Source: Leptothrix sp. (in: b-proteobacteria) (GTDB lineage Bacteria; Pseudomonadota; Gammaproteobacteria; Burkholderiales; Burkholderiaceae_C). Taken from it: 64,000 nt of DNA. Position numbers and translations under genes: made by a program. Below, in pieces: positions 21,031-30,990 of the stretch. The first letter of the stretch is position 1. Each line of letters opens with the position of its first letter. Under the pieces are notes generated by a model. It saw only the letters and a program-made list of their open reading frames with translations. It searched no databases and was not told where the DNA came from. The DNA lies in NCBI GenBank assembly GCA_013822265.1, contig PNKD01000003.1, forward strand, positions 26,199-90,198, read 5' to 3'.

Positions 21031-21651
21031 TCAGGCACCCGCGGGCGAGGCTTCCAGCCCCAGCGCCACGCGCGCCTGGTATTCGCGGTCGAGCAGGCTC
21101 ATCACGACCAGGCTGTCGTAGCCGTCGCCGTCTTCGCCGAACAGGCGCACGCTCTCGCGCAATCGCCCTTCCTCGACGAAACCCTCGCTGGCATAGAGCG
21201 CCAGCGCGCGTGTGTTGAGCAGGGTCACGTCGAACCAGAAACGGTGCGCGTGCAGGTCGCGGAACGCCAGGCGCTTGAGCAGCCGCACGCAGGCACGGCC
21301 CAGGCCGCGGCCCTTGGTCTGCAGCACCAGGCGCTTGAGCTCGACGCTCTTGTGCGGGCTGCGGCAGCCCTGCAGGATCACGAACCCCTCGGCGCGCCCG
21401 TGCACGTCGTTGCCGCCGGCCTCGATGATGAAGTGGCGCAAGTCGGGGAAACGCAGCGCGCCTTCGTGCTGCACGCGCTCCCAGGGCGAGATGAAGGGGC
21501 GGTTGGCGGCGTCGGTCTCCACCGTCTGCACGTAGTCCAGGTCGGACAACAGGGTCGGACGCAGGTGCACCAGCGGCAGCGCCGGGCGCTCTGCAGCAAG
21601 CGTCGGCGCCGGGCCCGCCGGCGTTGGCGGCGGTGGGCCGCGCTCAGACAT
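21031..21651 (-). CDS. GNAT family N-acetyltransferase
   Basis: A 206-residue acetyltransferase. Residues about 28-185 form the GNAT fold: LRPTLLSDLDYVQTVE at the start, the acetyl-CoA pyrophosphate-binding segment QTKGRGLGRACVRLLKRLAF (Q/RxxGxG/A motif) and FWFDVTLLNTRALALYASEG, the region common in RimJ/RimL-type enzymes. The N-terminus is a Pro/Ala-rich tail. The substrate cannot be inferred. The ATG overlaps the parE stop by 8 bases (ATGTCTGA), so translation is coupled to parE. Confidence 0.88.
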   Translation of the reverse strand: MSERGPPPPTPAGPAPTLAAERPALPLVHLRPTLLSDLDYVQTVETDAANRPFISPWERVQHEGALRFPDLRHFIIEAGGNDVHGRAEGFVILQGCRSPHKSVELKRLVLQTKGRGLGRACVRLLKRLAFRDLHAHRFWFDVTLLNTRALALYASEGFVEEGRLRESVRLFGEDGDGYDSLVVMSLLDREYQARVALGLEASPAGA

Positions 21652-23620
21652 CCACTTCCACCTCGTCGCCGCGCAACTCCATCAGGTCGCGCCGGGCCTG
21701 CGCCTCGCCCTTGCCCATCAGCTTGGCCAGCAGCGCGCCGGTGGCGTCGAAACCTTGCTGCTGCCAGCTCACGGGCAGCAGGCGCCGCGTCTCGGGGTTG
21801 AGCGTGGTTTCCCACAGCTGCTCGGCGTTCATCTCGCCCAGGCCCTTGAAGCGGCTGATGCTCCAGCTGCCCTCCTTCGCGCCTTCCTTGCGCAGCTTGT
21901 CGAGCGCGGCCTCGAGCTCGCCCTCGTCCAGCGCGTAGAGCTTGGCCGCCGGCCGCTTGCCACGCGCTGGCGCGTCGATGCGGTACAGGGGCGGCCGCGC
22001 GATGTGCACATGGCCGCGCTCCACCAGCTTCGGGAAGTGGCGGAAGAACAGCGTCAGCAGCAGCACCTGGATGTGCGAGCCGTCGACATCGGCGTCGCTC
22101 AGGATGCACACCTTGCCGTAGCGCAGGCCGCCGAGGTCTGGCGCGTCGTTCGGGCCGTGCGGGTCGACACCCACGGCCACGGCGATGTCGTGGATCTCGG
22201 TGTTGCCGAACAGGCGGTCGCGGTCGACCTCCCAGGTGTTGAGCACCTTGCCGCGCAGGGGCAGCACGGCCTGCGTCTCCTTGTTGCGGCCCATCTTGGC
22301 GCTGCCACCGGCGCTGTCGCCCTCGACCAGGAAGACCTCGTTGAACAGCAGGTCGCGGCTCTCGCAGTCGGTCAGCTTGCCCGGCAGCACGGCCACGCCG
22401 CTGCCCTTGCGCTTTTCGACCTTCTGGCTCGCGCGCTGGCGCGTCTGTGCCTGGCGGATCACGAGCTCGGCGAGCTTTTTGCCGAGGTCGACGTGCTGGT
22501 TCAGCCACAGCTCGAGCGCCGGCTTGACGTAGGCCGACACCAGGCGCAGCGCGTCGCGGCTGTTCAGCCGCTCCTTGATCTGGCCCTGGAACTGCGGGTC
22601 CAGCACCTTGGCGCTGAGCACGAAGCTGGCGCGCGAGAACACGTCGTCGGGCATCAGCTTCACGCCCTTGGGCAGCAGCGAGTGCAGGTCGATGAAACCC
22701 TTGATGGCGCCGAAGAGGCCGTCCTTCAGGCCGCTCTCGTGCGTGCCGCCGGCCACCGTGGGGATGAGGTTGACGTAGCTCTCGCGCAGCAGCGCGCCGT
22801 CATCGGTGAAGGCCACGCACCAGGCGGCGCCCTCGCCCTCGGCGAAGTTCTCGCTCTCGTTCGCGGTGGCGTACTGCGAACCCTCGAACAGCGGGATCAG
22901 CGGGTCGCTGGCCAGGCCTTGCATCAGGTAGTCGCGCAGGCCGGCGGCGTACTTCCATTCCTGCACCTCACCCGACTTCTCGTGGGTCAGCGTCACCGTC
23001 ACGCCGGGCATCAGCACGGCCTTGCTGCGCAGCAGGTGCACGAGGTCGGCACGCGGCAGCTCGGCGCTTTCGAAGTACTTCGCGTCGGGCCAGGCACGCA
23101 CGGTGGTGCCATGCTTGCGGTCGCCCGCTGCAGCCTTGCGCACGGCCAGCCGCTCGACCACATCGCCGCCGCCAAAGGCCAGCGTGGCGACCTGGCCCTC
23201 GCGCCACACCGTGACCTGCAGCCGCCGCGACAGCGCGTTGGTCACGCTCACGCCCACGCCGTGCAGGCCACCGCTGAAGCTGTAGGCGCCCCCGGCGCCC
23301 TTGTCGAACTTGCCGCCGGCGTGCAGCCGCGTGAAGACGATCTCGACCACCGGCACCTGCTCTTCGGGGTGCAGGCCGAAGGGGATGCCGCGGCCGTCGT
23401 CCTCGACGCTGATGCTGCCGTCGGCGTGCAAGATGACGCCTATGCGCTGGCAGACGCCCGCCAGGGCCTCGTCGGCGGCGTTGTCGATGACCTCCTGCAC
23501 GATGTGCATCGGGTTGTCGGTGCGGGTGTACATGCCCGGCCGCTGCTTGACGGGCTCGAGGCCCTTGAGCACGCGGATCGAGGCTTCGCCGTAGTTGCTG
23601 TTCTGCTTGATGGATGGCAT
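21644..23620 (-). CDS. parE: DNA topoisomerase IV subunit B
   Basis: A 658-residue ATPase subunit of topoisomerase IV. The GHKL ATPase motifs are EVIDNAADEALAG, DDGRGIPFGLHPEEQ and GGLHGVGVSVTNALSRRL; the transducer follows, and the TOPRIM domain has EGDSAGGSAKMGRN and DADVDGSHIQVLLLTLFF. The C-terminal QLWETTLNPETRRLLPV is also conserved. Start at MPSIKQNSNYGEASIRVL. ParE supplies ATP-driven strand passage to ParC (encoded at 15782-18112). The length fits ParE, about 150 residues shorter than proteobacterial GyrB. Confidence 0.97.
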   Translation of the reverse strand: MPSIKQNSNYGEASIRVLKGLEPVKQRPGMYTRTDNPMHIVQEVIDNAADEALAGVCQRIGVILHADGSISVEDDGRGIPFGLHPEEQVPVVEIVFTRLHAGGKFDKGAGGAYSFSGGLHGVGVSVTNALSRRLQVTVWREGQVATLAFGGGDVVERLAVRKAAAGDRKHGTTVRAWPDAKYFESAELPRADLVHLLRSKAVLMPGVTVTLTHEKSGEVQEWKYAAGLRDYLMQGLASDPLIPLFEGSQYATANESENFAEGEGAAWCVAFTDDGALLRESYVNLIPTVAGGTHESGLKDGLFGAIKGFIDLHSLLPKGVKLMPDDVFSRASFVLSAKVLDPQFQGQIKERLNSRDALRLVSAYVKPALELWLNQHVDLGKKLAELVIRQAQTRQRASQKVEKRKGSGVAVLPGKLTDCESRDLLFNEVFLVEGDSAGGSAKMGRNKETQAVLPLRGKVLNTWEVDRDRLFGNTEIHDIAVAVGVDPHGPNDAPDLGGLRYGKVCILSDADVDGSHIQVLLLTLFFRHFPKLVERGHVHIARPPLYRIDAPARGKRPAAKLYALDEGELEAALDKLRKEGAKEGSWSISRFKGLGEMNAEQLWETTLNPETRRLLPVSWQQQGFDATGALLAKLMGKGEAQARRDLMELRGDEVEVDV

Positions 23621-23685
23621 GGGCCGGATTTTAGGAGCCGGCCCGGCAGGGCCCCCGCAGGTGGTCGCTGCGGGCGAGCCGGTGT

Positions 23686-24951
23686 TCAGGCGTAGCGCGC
23701 CATCGCCAGCCCGCTCGCGTCGATGTCGGGCGCCTTGCCCGACACCATGTCGGCGATCACGCGGCCCGTGCCGGCCGCCATGGTCCAGCCCAGCGTGCCG
23801 TGGCCGGTGGCCAGCAGCAGGCCGCGCACCGGCGTCGGGCCGACGATGGGCGTGCCGTCGGGCGTCATCGGGCGCAGGCCGCACCAGAAGCTGGCCTGCG
23901 ACACATCGCCGCCCTGCGGGAACAGGTCGCTGACGACATGGTTGAGCGTGGCGCGCCGCGCCTCGCGCAGGTTCAGGCTGTAGCCGGCCAGTTCGGCCGT
24001 GCCGCCGACGCGGATGTGGTCGCCCAGGCGCGTCACCGCCACCTTGTGCGTCTCGTCCATGATGGTGCTCTCGGGCGCGCAGCGCGCATCGGTGATGGGC
24101 ACCGTGATGCTGTAGCCCTTGACCGGGTAGACGGGGATGCGGATGCCCACCGGCGCCAGCAGCAGCGGGCTGTGGCTGCCCAGGGCCAGCACCACCTTGT
24201 CGGCCTTCAGCAGGCCGGCGTCGGTGTGCACGCCGGAGATGGCGCCGCCTTGACCCGTTCCTTCTACCTGCAGCGCCTGGATGCGCGTGTCCCAGCGGAA
24301 CTTCACGCCCAGTACGGCGGCCAGCTCGGCCAGGCGGTTGGTGAATTTGAAGCAGTCGCCGGTTTCGTCGCCCGGCAGGCGCAGCGCGCCGACGAACTTG
24401 TGCCGCGTGAGCTGCAGCGCCGGCTCGACCGCGCAGAAGCCGGCGCGGTCCAGCACCTCGAAGGGCACGCCGTACTGCTTCAGCACCGCCACGTCGCCGG
24501 CGATGCCGTCGAGCTGCTTCTGGGTGCGAAAGAGCTGCAGCGTGCCTTGCGTGCGCTCGTCGTAGCCTATGCCGGTCTCGGCGCGCAGCGCCTTCAGGCA
24601 GTCGCGGCTGTACTCGGCCAGCGGCACCATGCGGCTCTTGTTCAGCGCGTAAGCCTTGGCCGTGCAGTTGGCCAGCATCATCGCGCCCCAGCGCCACATC
24701 GCGGGGTCGAGCAGCGGCCAGATGACCAGCGGGCTGTGCTGCATCAGCATCCACTTGATGGCCTTGACCGGCACGCCCGGCCCGGCCCACGGCGAGCTGT
24801 AGCCCGGGCTGACCTCGCCGGCATTGGCGAAGCTGGTCTCCAGCGCCGGGCCGCCTTGCCTGTCGACGACCTCGACCTCATGCCCGGCCCTGGCCAGGTA
24901 GTACGCCGTGGCCACGCCGATCACCCCACCGCCCAGCACCAGCACCTTCAT
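23686..24951 (-). CDS. dadA: D-amino acid dehydrogenase small subunit
   Basis: A 421-residue FAD-dependent dehydrogenase that oxidises D-amino acids (D-alanine best) to 2-oxo acids and ammonia, delivering electrons to the respiratory chain at the inner membrane. The N-terminal dinucleotide motif [19 protein letters not shown] and family blocks [32 protein letters not shown] and the C-terminal [20 protein letters not shown] match DadA closely. ATG at 24951 starts MKVLVLGGG directly; in-frame codons upstream lack similarity. No racemase gene (dadX) is adjacent. It is divergent from the MFS transporter gene, with 77 bp between the starts. Confidence 0.94.
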   Translation of the reverse strand: MKVLVLGGGVIGVATAYYLARAGHEVEVVDRQGGPALETSFANAGEVSPGYSSPWAGPGVPVKAIKWMLMQHSPLVIWPLLDPAMWRWGAMMLANCTAKAYALNKSRMVPLAEYSRDCLKALRAETGIGYDERTQGTLQLFRTQKQLDGIAGDVAVLKQYGVPFEVLDRAGFCAVEPALQLTRHKFVGALRLPGDETGDCFKFTNRLAELAAVLGVKFRWDTRIQALQVEGTGQGGAISGVHTDAGLLKADKVVLALGSHSPLLLAPVGIRIPVYPVKGYSITVPITDARCAPESTIMDETHKVAVTRLGDHIRVGGTAELAGYSLNLREARRATLNHVVSDLFPQGGDVSQASFWCGLRPMTPDGTPIVGPTPVRGLLLATGHGTLGWTMAAGTGRVIADMVSGKAPDIDASGLAMARYA

Positions 24952-25028
24952 GCGCACCCTTTCGAAGTGGCTGCACTCTACGGGGCAGCCCGCCGACGAC
25001 ATGCGGCGTTTTCCGAGAGAATCTCCGC

Positions 25029-26261
25029 ATGAACGCCGCTTCCGCGCCGCCAAGGCCGACACAAAGTCTGTCGATGGTGCAGGTGCTGATGTGCGGCGCC
25101 GCCATCGTCACGCTCAGCATGGGTGCGCGCCACGGCTTCGGCCTGTGGCTGGCACCGATCACCGTGGAGCGCGGCTGGCCGCGCGAGACCTTCGCCTTCG
25201 CGCTGGCCATCCAGAACCTGGCCTGGGGCATCGCCGGGCCGTTTGCCGGCATGCTGGCCGACCGCTTCGGCGCCTTCAAGGTGCTGGCCGCCTCGGGCGT
25301 GCTCTATGCGCTGGGCATGTGGGTGATGGCCGTGGCCGCCACCGGCGCGATGTTCACGCTGGGCGCCGGCGTCTTCATCGGCATCGCGCTGGCCGGCTGC
25401 ACCTATGCCGTGATCTACGGCGTCATCAACCGCAACGTGGCGGCCGAGAAACGGTCTTGGGCGATGGGCGTGACGGCCGCGGCCGGCTCGTTCGGCCAGT
25501 TCCTGATGGTGCCGCTGTCCAGCGGGCTGATCGGCAGCTTCGGCTGGCAGCTGGCGCTGGTGATCCTGGGCGGCGCGGCGTTGCTGATCCTGCCGCTGGC
25601 CTTGGCGCTGAAAGAGGCGCCGCCGGCGGCGCAGGCCGCGGGCCCGCAGCAGAGCATCATGGAGGCCATAGCCGAGGCCTCGCGCCACCGGTCCTTCCAG
25701 TTGCTGATGGCCGGCTACTTCGTCTGCGGCTTCCAGGTCGTGTTCATCGGCGTGCATCTGCCCAGCTACCTCAAGGACCACGGCATGTCGCCGCAGGTGG
25801 CCACCACCGCGCTGGCGCTGATCGGGCTGTTCAACGTCTTCGGCACCTACGCCGCGGGCAGCCTGGGCCAGCGTTTGCCCAAGCGCCACATCCTGGCGGG
25901 CATCTACCTGCTGCGCGCGCTGGCGATCGCGGCTTTTCTCTGGCTGCCGCTGACGCCTTGGAGCGTCTACGTCTTCGCTGCCGTGATGGGCCTGCTGTGG
26001 TTGAGCACGGTGCCCCCCACCAACGCCATCGTGGCGCAGATCTTCGGCATCAAGCACTTCTCGATGCTGGGCGGCTTCGTCTTCTTCGCGCACCAGGTGG
26101 GCAGTTTCCTGGGCGTCTGGCTGGGCGGGCTGCTCTACGACGCCACCGGCAACTACGACCTGGTGTGGTGGATCGCCATCGCGCTGGGCGTGTTCGCCGC
26201 ACTCATCAACCTGCCCGTGCGCGAGGCCGCCATCGTGCGGCCGGCGCTGAAGCCGGCCTGA
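25029..26261 (+). CDS. MFS transporter
   Basis: A 410-residue major facilitator with about twelve predicted membrane helices. Between helices 2 and 3 is the MFS signature [13 protein letters not shown], and the N-half shows [20 protein letters not shown], often seen in transporters of organic anions (oxalate/formate and monocarboxylate-like groups). The substrate is not evident. Divergent transcription from dadA suggests a possible link to D-amino acid or 2-oxo acid traffic, but that is only inference. GAGAGAAT precedes the ATG as a weak ribosome site. The gene ends 18 bp before a coupled small membrane protein gene. Confidence 0.92.
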   Translation: MNAASAPPRPTQSLSMVQVLMCGAAIVTLSMGARHGFGLWLAPITVERGWPRETFAFALAIQNLAWGIAGPFAGMLADRFGAFKVLAASGVLYALGMWVMAVAATGAMFTLGAGVFIGIALAGCTYAVIYGVINRNVAAEKRSWAMGVTAAAGSFGQFLMVPLSSGLIGSFGWQLALVILGGAALLILPLALALKEAPPAAQAAGPQQSIMEAIAEASRHRSFQLLMAGYFVCGFQVVFIGVHLPSYLKDHGMSPQVATTALALIGLFNVFGTYAAGSLGQRLPKRHILAGIYLLRALAIAAFLWLPLTPWSVYVFAAVMGLLWLSTVPPTNAIVAQIFGIKHFSMLGGFVFFAHQVGSFLGVWLGGLLYDATGNYDLVWWIAIALGVFAALINLPVREAAIVRPALKPA

Positions 26262-26279
26262 TGCCGGGATGAACGGGCG

Positions 26280-26408
26280 ATGAGAACCGGCTGGCGACGC
26301 CCCCTGCTCTGGGCTGCGGTGGCGGTGGTGCTGGGCGGCGTCTTCGCGGCCTACCTCAGCCCGCACATGGCGCTCGAGCTGGGCGCGCGCGTCTGGTCCT
26401 GTTTCTGA
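26280..26408 (+). CDS. 42-residue single-span membrane micro-protein
   Basis: A short frame reading MRTGWRRPLLWAAVAVVLGG then FAAYLSPHMALELGARVWSC and a final Phe. A positively charged N-terminus precedes one hydrophobic helix (residues about 9-27). It begins 18 bp after the MFS gene and its stop overlaps the next start (TGATG), so it fits exactly between two genes with correct codon bias; I judge it a real gene. Function is unknown. It could be a small membrane anchor, or an uncleaved signal-like peptide whose translation feeds the methyltransferase gene. Confidence 0.6.
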   Translation: MRTGWRRPLLWAAVAVVLGGVFAAYLSPHMALELGARVWSCF

Positions 26409-27013
26409 TGCACGCGCCGTCGCCGCCTTCGCCCTGGGTGCAGCGCTTTGCCGCGCTGCTGCGCCCCGGTGCCCGCGTGCTCGACGTGGCCTGCGGCAGC
26501 GGCCGCCACGTGACGTGGCTGGCCGCGCGCGGGTTCGCGGTGACGGGCGTCGACCGCGACGCCGGCGCGCTGGCCGCCGTCGAAGGCCAGGCCGAACTGC
26601 TGGTGGCCGACCTCGAAGCTGGGCCGTGGCCGCTGCCGGGCCGCCGCTTCGACGCCGTGGTGGTCACCAACTACCTGTGGCGGCCGCTGTTGCCGCAGCT
26701 GCTGGCCTCGCTGGCCGAGGGCGGCATCTACCTGCACGAGACCTTTGCCGACGGCCACCAGCACATCGGCCGGCCGGCGCGGCCCGACTTCCTGCTGCGC
26801 CACGGCGAGCTGCTGCAGGCCTGCGCCGGGCTGCGCATCGTGGCCTTCGAGGACGGCTTCGAAGCCGGCGCTGAAGCCGACGCTGACGGCGGCGCGGCCG
26901 GCGGGCGCTGCGTGCAGCGCATCGCCGCCGTGAACGAGGCGCCCGGCGCCGCCGTGCCGCCGCGTTATGCGCTCGATCTCCTGCCCCGGGCCGCCCCCCG
27001 GGCCAGCGGCTAA
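26408..27013 (+). CDS. class I SAM-dependent methyltransferase
   Basis: A 201-residue methyltransferase. Motif I is [20 protein letters not shown] (residues ~22-41), followed by the acidic residue at the end of strand 2 ([11 protein letters not shown]) and motif II-like [15 protein letters not shown] and [18 protein letters not shown]. It resembles the small tellurite-resistance-TehB/UbiE-like group, but the substrate cannot be told. Translation is coupled to the 42-residue gene (TGATG). The C-terminal tail is Ala/Pro-rich and poorly conserved. It precedes dapA by 37 bp. Confidence 0.88.
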   Translation: MHAPSPPSPWVQRFAALLRPGARVLDVACGSGRHVTWLAARGFAVTGVDRDAGALAAVEGQAELLVADLEAGPWPLPGRRFDAVVVTNYLWRPLLPQLLASLAEGGIYLHETFADGHQHIGRPARPDFLLRHGELLQACAGLRIVAFEDGFEAGAEADADGGAAGGRCVQRIAAVNEAPGAAVPPRYALDLLPRAAPRASG

Positions 27014-27050
27014 AATCCGCCGCTTGGCCCCGACCCAGAACCCGCACCCC

Positions 27051-27935
27051 ATGAACCCCATCCAAGGCAGCATCGTCGCCCTCGTGACCCCGATGCTCGA
27101 AGACGGCCGCGTCGACTACCCGGCGCTGCGCGGCCTGATCGACTGGCACGTCGCCGAGGGCACCGACTGCATCGGCGTCGTCGGCACCACGGGCGAGTCG
27201 CCCACGGTGTCGATGGAAGAGAACTGCGAAGTCATACGCGTCGCCGTCGAACACGCCGCCGGGCGCGTGCCCATCATGGCCGGCACCGGCGCCAATTCCA
27301 CCGCCGAGGCCATCGAGCTCGCGCGTTTCGCCAAGCAGGTGGGCGCCGACTGCCACCTCTCGGTCGTGCCCTACTACAACAGGCCCTCGCAGGAAGGCAT
27401 CTACCAGCACTTCAAGGCCATCAGCGAAGCCGTGGATCTGCCGCTGGTGCTGTACAACGTGCCCAGCCGCACCGTGGCCGACATGCTGCCCGAGACCGCG
27501 CTGCGCCTGGCCGCGCTGCCGCGCATCGTCGGCATCAAGGAAGCCAGCGGCAACATCGAGCGCGCCTGCCGGCTCATCAAGCACGCGCCCGAAGGTTTTG
27601 CCATCTACTCGGGCGACGACAGCAGCGCGGTGGCGCTGATGCTGCTGGGCGGCCACGGCAACGTGAGCGTGACAGCCAACGTGGCGCCGCGGCTGATGCA
27701 CGAGCTGTGCGCGGCGGCGCTGTCGGGCGACGTGAAACTGGCCCGTGCGCTGCACCTGCGGCTGCTGCCCCTGCACGGTCAGCTGTTCTGCGAGCCGAGC
27801 CCGGCGCCCACCAAGTGGGCGCTGTCGCAGATGGGCCGCTGTGCGCCGCACATGCGGTTGCCCATCGTGCCGCTGACCGAGGCCGGCCAGGCCCTCGTGG
27901 CGCAGGCGCTGCGCGATTCCGGCGTGCCGGCTTGA
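27051..27935 (+). CDS. dapA: 4-hydroxy-tetrahydrodipicolinate synthase
   Basis: A 294-residue class I aldolase that condenses pyruvate with aspartate semialdehyde, the first committed step of lysine and diaminopimelate synthesis. Visible features are [11 protein letters not shown] (the two active-site threonines near 46-47), [12 protein letters not shown] (catalytic Tyr near 135), the Schiff-base lysine in [10 protein letters not shown] near 163, and [20 protein letters not shown]. Length matches the E. coli enzyme (292). ATG 27051 begins [15 protein letters not shown]. It is followed by bamC, the same dapA-bamC order as in enterobacteria. Confidence 0.97.
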   Translation: MNPIQGSIVALVTPMLEDGRVDYPALRGLIDWHVAEGTDCIGVVGTTGESPTVSMEENCEVIRVAVEHAAGRVPIMAGTGANSTAEAIELARFAKQVGADCHLSVVPYYNRPSQEGIYQHFKAISEAVDLPLVLYNVPSRTVADMLPETALRLAALPRIVGIKEASGNIERACRLIKHAPEGFAIYSGDDSSAVALMLLGGHGNVSVTANVAPRLMHELCAAALSGDVKLARALHLRLLPLHGQLFCEPSPAPTKWALSQMGRCAPHMRLPIVPLTEAGQALVAQALRDSGVPA

Positions 27936-28008
27936 CCCGGCACCTTTCCCTCTTCTTCCCGTGACATGCTGGCACGGCCCCGCCCAGGGCCGCTGCGGAG
28001 ACCCGAAC

Positions 28009-29187
28009 TTGAACACTGCGCCCGTCCCGACCTCAGCCACCCCCCACGCCGCCACGCCGGTCCGCCTGGGCGTACTCGCTGCCCTGGCACTGAGCGCCGG
28101 CTGCACCAGCGTCGGTGATGGCCTGTTTGCAGGCGACAAGGTCGACTACCGCTCGACCACCGTGCGAACACAGCCGCTGGAAGTACCGCCCGACCTCACC
28201 CAGCTCAGCCGCGACGGACGCTACCAGCCGCAGCGCGGCGTCATCAGCGCCGCGGCCGTGAGCGCGGCTGCCGCGCCGGCCGCCGGCCCGGCAGCCGCCG
28301 CGGCGGGCCCGATCACGGTGGCGCTGGCCAGCCTGGACGCCATGCGCATCGAACGCGCCGGGCAAGAACGCTGGCTGGTCGTGCCGCAAGCCCCCGAGCT
28401 GCTCTGGCCGCGGCTCAAGGCCTACTGGGAAGAACGCGGATTCAAGCTGGTGCAGGCCGACATGGCCACGGGCGTGATGCAGACCGACTGGTCTGAGAAC
28501 CGCGCCAAGCTGCCCAACGACGCCGTGCGCAAGGTCGTCGGCCGCCTGCTCGGCGGGTTCTACGACACCGGTGAGCGCGACAGCTTTCGTACCCGCATCG
28601 AACGCACTGCCGACGGCAGCGAGGTCTACATCAGCCACCGCGGCACGCAAGAGGTCTACACCGACGAGCGCAAGGAGGCCACGACTTGGCGCGCAAGGCC
28701 GAGCGATCCGCAGCTGGAAGCCGAGATGCTGGCCGGCCTGATGATCGCTCTGGGCAGCAAGGAGGCCCCGGCGCGCAGCGCCGTGGCGGCCGCAGCGCCG
28801 GCTTCGGCCGCCGCCGTCGCGGCGCCGGCCGGGGTGGCGGCCTCCGACGCCACCGCGCTGACACTTCCCGAGGCCTTCGACCGCGCCTGGCGCCGGGTGG
28901 GCGTGGCGCTGGACCGCAGCGGCTTCACCGTCGAAGACCGCGACCGCACCGCCGGCCTGTACTTCGTGCGCTACGTCGACCCCAAGAGCGCCGGCAAGGA
29001 AGAACCGGGCTTCTGGGCCAAGCTCTTCGGCAACCCGGTCAACCCGCTGGCCGCGCTGCGCTATCGCGTCGCCGTGAAGACCACTGACGGCAAGACCGCG
29101 GTCAGTGTGCAAAGCTCCACCGGCGCGCCCGAGACCGGCGAACACGCGCGCAACATCATCACGCGGCTGTCGCGAGAACTGAAGTAG
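28009..29187 (+). CDS. bamC: outer membrane protein assembly factor BamC (lipoprotein)
   Basis: A 392-residue lipoprotein. A TTG at 28009 has GGAG 8 bases ahead and starts a short signal peptide ending in the lipobox ALSAGC (modified Cys about residue 32), after which KVDYRSTTVRTQPLEVPPDL matches the conserved unstructured BamC N-terminus that binds BamD. Two helix-grip domains follow: the first includes LLWPRLKAYWEERGFKLV and GVMQTDWSENRAKLP, the second, after an Ala-rich linker, has FDRAWRRVGVALDRSGFTVE and DRTAGLYFVRYVD. BamC is part of the Bam complex inserting beta-barrels in the outer membrane. A GTG at 27961 could extend it but would spoil the signal peptide. Confidence 0.9.
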   Translation: MNTAPVPTSATPHAATPVRLGVLAALALSAGCTSVGDGLFAGDKVDYRSTTVRTQPLEVPPDLTQLSRDGRYQPQRGVISAAAVSAAAAPAAGPAAAAAGPITVALASLDAMRIERAGQERWLVVPQAPELLWPRLKAYWEERGFKLVQADMATGVMQTDWSENRAKLPNDAVRKVVGRLLGGFYDTGERDSFRTRIERTADGSEVYISHRGTQEVYTDERKEATTWRARPSDPQLEAEMLAGLMIALGSKEAPARSAVAAAAPASAAAVAAPAGVAASDATALTLPEAFDRAWRRVGVALDRSGFTVEDRDRTAGLYFVRYVDPKSAGKEEPGFWAKLFGNPVNPLAALRYRVAVKTTDGKTAVSVQSSTGAPETGEHARNIITRLSRELK

Positions 29188-29224
29188 GGCCCCAAGCGCG
29201 CCAGGGCTCGCTACTCCCCTGGGG

Positions 29225-29244
29225 GGGGCCCTGACAAGGGCCCC
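29225..29244. terminator. G/C hairpin between convergent bamC and gltA (terminator candidate)
   Basis: GGGGCCCT at 29225-29232 pairs exactly with AGGGCCCC at 29237-29244 across a GACA loop. An imperfect echo (ACCCTGACAACGGCCC) follows at 29251, and a smaller stem, CCGGC-AAA-GCCGG, is at 29301-29313. None has a T-run, so intrinsic termination is uncertain; the place, between two converging operons, is what suggests it. Confidence 0.45.
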
Positions 29245-29349
29245 GAAGGAACCCTGACAACGGCCCCTGCGTGGCCCGGGGAGCCCTCCGCGCCAGCGGC
29301 CCGGCAAAGCCGGTACGCGGCGGGAAGCTTGGCCTGGAGTGCCGCTGCT

Positions 29350-30660
29350 TCAGCGTTCGTCGATGGGCTTCACGTTGCGCGCGGTCGAGCCGACGAAGAG
29401 CTGGCGCGGGCGGCCGATCTTGTACTCGGGGTCGCCGATCATCTCGTTGAGCTGGGCGATCCAGCCCACCGTGCGCGCCAGCGCGAAGTTCGCGGTGAAC
29501 AGGCTCACCGGGATGCCGATGGCCTTCTGCACGATGCCCGAGTAGTAGTCGACGTTCGGGTAGAGCTTGCGGCTGACGAAGTACTCGTCCTCCAGCGCGA
29601 TCTTCTCCAGCGCCATGGCCAGCTTGAACATCGGGTCGTCGTGCAGGCCGGTGGCTTCCAGCACCTCGTGGCAGGTCTCGCGCATCAGCTTGGCGCGTGG
29701 GTCGTAGTTCTTGTAGACGCGGTGGCCGAAGCCCATCAGCTTGACGTTGCTGTTCTTGTCCTTCACCGCCTTGATGAACTCGCCGATCTTCTCGACGCCG
29801 CCCATGCGCTGGATGTCGGCCAGCATGTTCAGGCAGGCCTCGTTGGCGCCGCCGTGGGCCGGGCCCCACAAGCAGGCCACGCCCGCGGCGATGGCGGCAA
29901 ACGGATTGGTGCCGCTGCTGCCGCACAGGCGCACGGTGGAGGTGCTGGCGTTCTGCTCGTGGTCGGCGTGCAGGATGAAGATGCGGTCCATCGCCCGCAC
30001 CAGCACGTCGTTGGGCACGTAGTCCTCGCAGGGCGTGGCGAACATCATGCGCATGAAGTTGCCGGCGTAGGACAGGTTGTTCTGCGGGTAGATGTAGGGC
30101 TGGCCGATGCCGTATTTGTAGGCCATGGCCACCAGCGTGGGCATCTTGGCGATGAGCCGGATCGCCGCCACGTCGCGGTGGCGCGGGTTGTTGATGTCGG
30201 TGCTGTCGTGATAGAAGGCCGACAGCGCACCCACCAGCCCCGTCATCACCGCCATCGGGTGCGCGTCGCGCCGGAAGCCGCGCAGGAAGAACTGCATCTG
30301 CTCGTTGACCATCGTGTGGTTCGTGACGAGCCTCTTGAAGTCCCTTTGCTGCACCGCGTTGGGCAGCTCACCGTACAGCAGCAGGTGGCAGGTGTCGAGG
30401 AAGTCGCACTTCGTCGCCAGCTGCTCGATCGGGTAGCCGCGGTACAGCAACTCGCCCTTGTCGCCGTCGATGTAGGTGATGCTGCTGTTGCACGACGCCG
30501 TACTGAGGAAACCGGGGTCGTAGGTGAACTTGCCTGTCTGTGCGTACAGCTTGCGGATGTCGATCACGTCCGGGCCGATGCTGCCCTTGTACAGGGGCAG
30601 ATCCATGCTCGGGCTGCCGTCGGAAAACGACAGCGTGGCTTTGACGTCTGAGGGGGTCAT
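29350..30660 (-). CDS. gltA: citrate synthase (type II)
   Basis: A 436-residue citrate synthase condensing acetyl-CoA and oxaloacetate at the entry of the TCA cycle. The hexameric Gram-negative type II form is indicated by its length, the N-terminal beta domain ([20 protein letters not shown]) and sites that include [29 protein letters not shown] (catalytic His) and the segment [17 protein letters not shown]. Asp of the catalytic triad lies in the conserved [20 protein letters not shown]. The ATG overlaps the sdhE stop (ATGA), making this the last gene of the sdhCDAB-sdhE-gltA operon. Confidence 0.98.
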   Translation of the reverse strand: MTPSDVKATLSFSDGSPSMDLPLYKGSIGPDVIDIRKLYAQTGKFTYDPGFLSTASCNSSITYIDGDKGELLYRGYPIEQLATKCDFLDTCHLLLYGELPNAVQQRDFKRLVTNHTMVNEQMQFFLRGFRRDAHPMAVMTGLVGALSAFYHDSTDINNPRHRDVAAIRLIAKMPTLVAMAYKYGIGQPYIYPQNNLSYAGNFMRMMFATPCEDYVPNDVLVRAMDRIFILHADHEQNASTSTVRLCGSSGTNPFAAIAAGVACLWGPAHGGANEACLNMLADIQRMGGVEKIGEFIKAVKDKNSNVKLMGFGHRVYKNYDPRAKLMRETCHEVLEATGLHDDPMFKLAMALEKIALEDEYFVSRKLYPNVDYYSGIVQKAIGIPVSLFTANFALARTVGWIAQLNEMIGDPEYKIGRPRQLFVGSTARNVKPIDER

Positions 30661-30986
30661 GGCAAAGGCCTTTCTTCAGGTCGGACGGAAGGGGCGTGAT
30701 GGGCCGCCGGGGCGGCCCGCATCAGTGCAAGCACCTCGTGCACTTCGGGTAGATCGCAATGTTCGTCGATCAGATCGTGCAGTTCCTTGCGGCAGAGCAG
30801 CAAATCCAGAAGATCGTGGTCCGCCAGGTCCATCAGGGCCTGCAGCCCGGCGGCCTGGCGCGTGGTCAGCGCCTCTTCGTGACGGCTGAAGAAACGCTCG
30901 ACGAAAAGATCGTTCTCGAGCAGGCCGCGGCGGCAGCGCCACTTCAGCTTGCTGAGTTCACGCTCGCCGAGGCGCTGCGGGTCCAT
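30657..30986 (-). CDS. sdhE: succinate dehydrogenase assembly factor SdhE
   Basis: A 109-residue small helical protein needed to attach FAD covalently to SdhA. The hallmark RGLLE motif lies at residues 20-24 ([15 protein letters not shown]), where family members have RGxxE. The helical core continues with [18 protein letters not shown]; the last ~20 residues form a Pro/Ala-rich tail beyond the usual ~90-residue length. It starts 4 bp after the sdhB stop and overlaps gltA by ATGA, so it is translated within the sdh operon. Confidence 0.93.
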   Translation of the reverse strand: MDPQRLGERELSKLKWRCRRGLLENDLFVERFFSRHEEALTTRQAAGLQALMDLADHDLLDLLLCRKELHDLIDEHCDLPEVHEVLALMRAAPAAHHAPSVRPEERPLP

Positions 30987-30990
30987 CGCC

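Noticed and set aside
27961..28008. GTG start 16 codons upstream of the bamC TTG
   Set aside because: It would put charged and Cys residues before the lipoprotein signal, and the TTG has a well-spaced GGAG.
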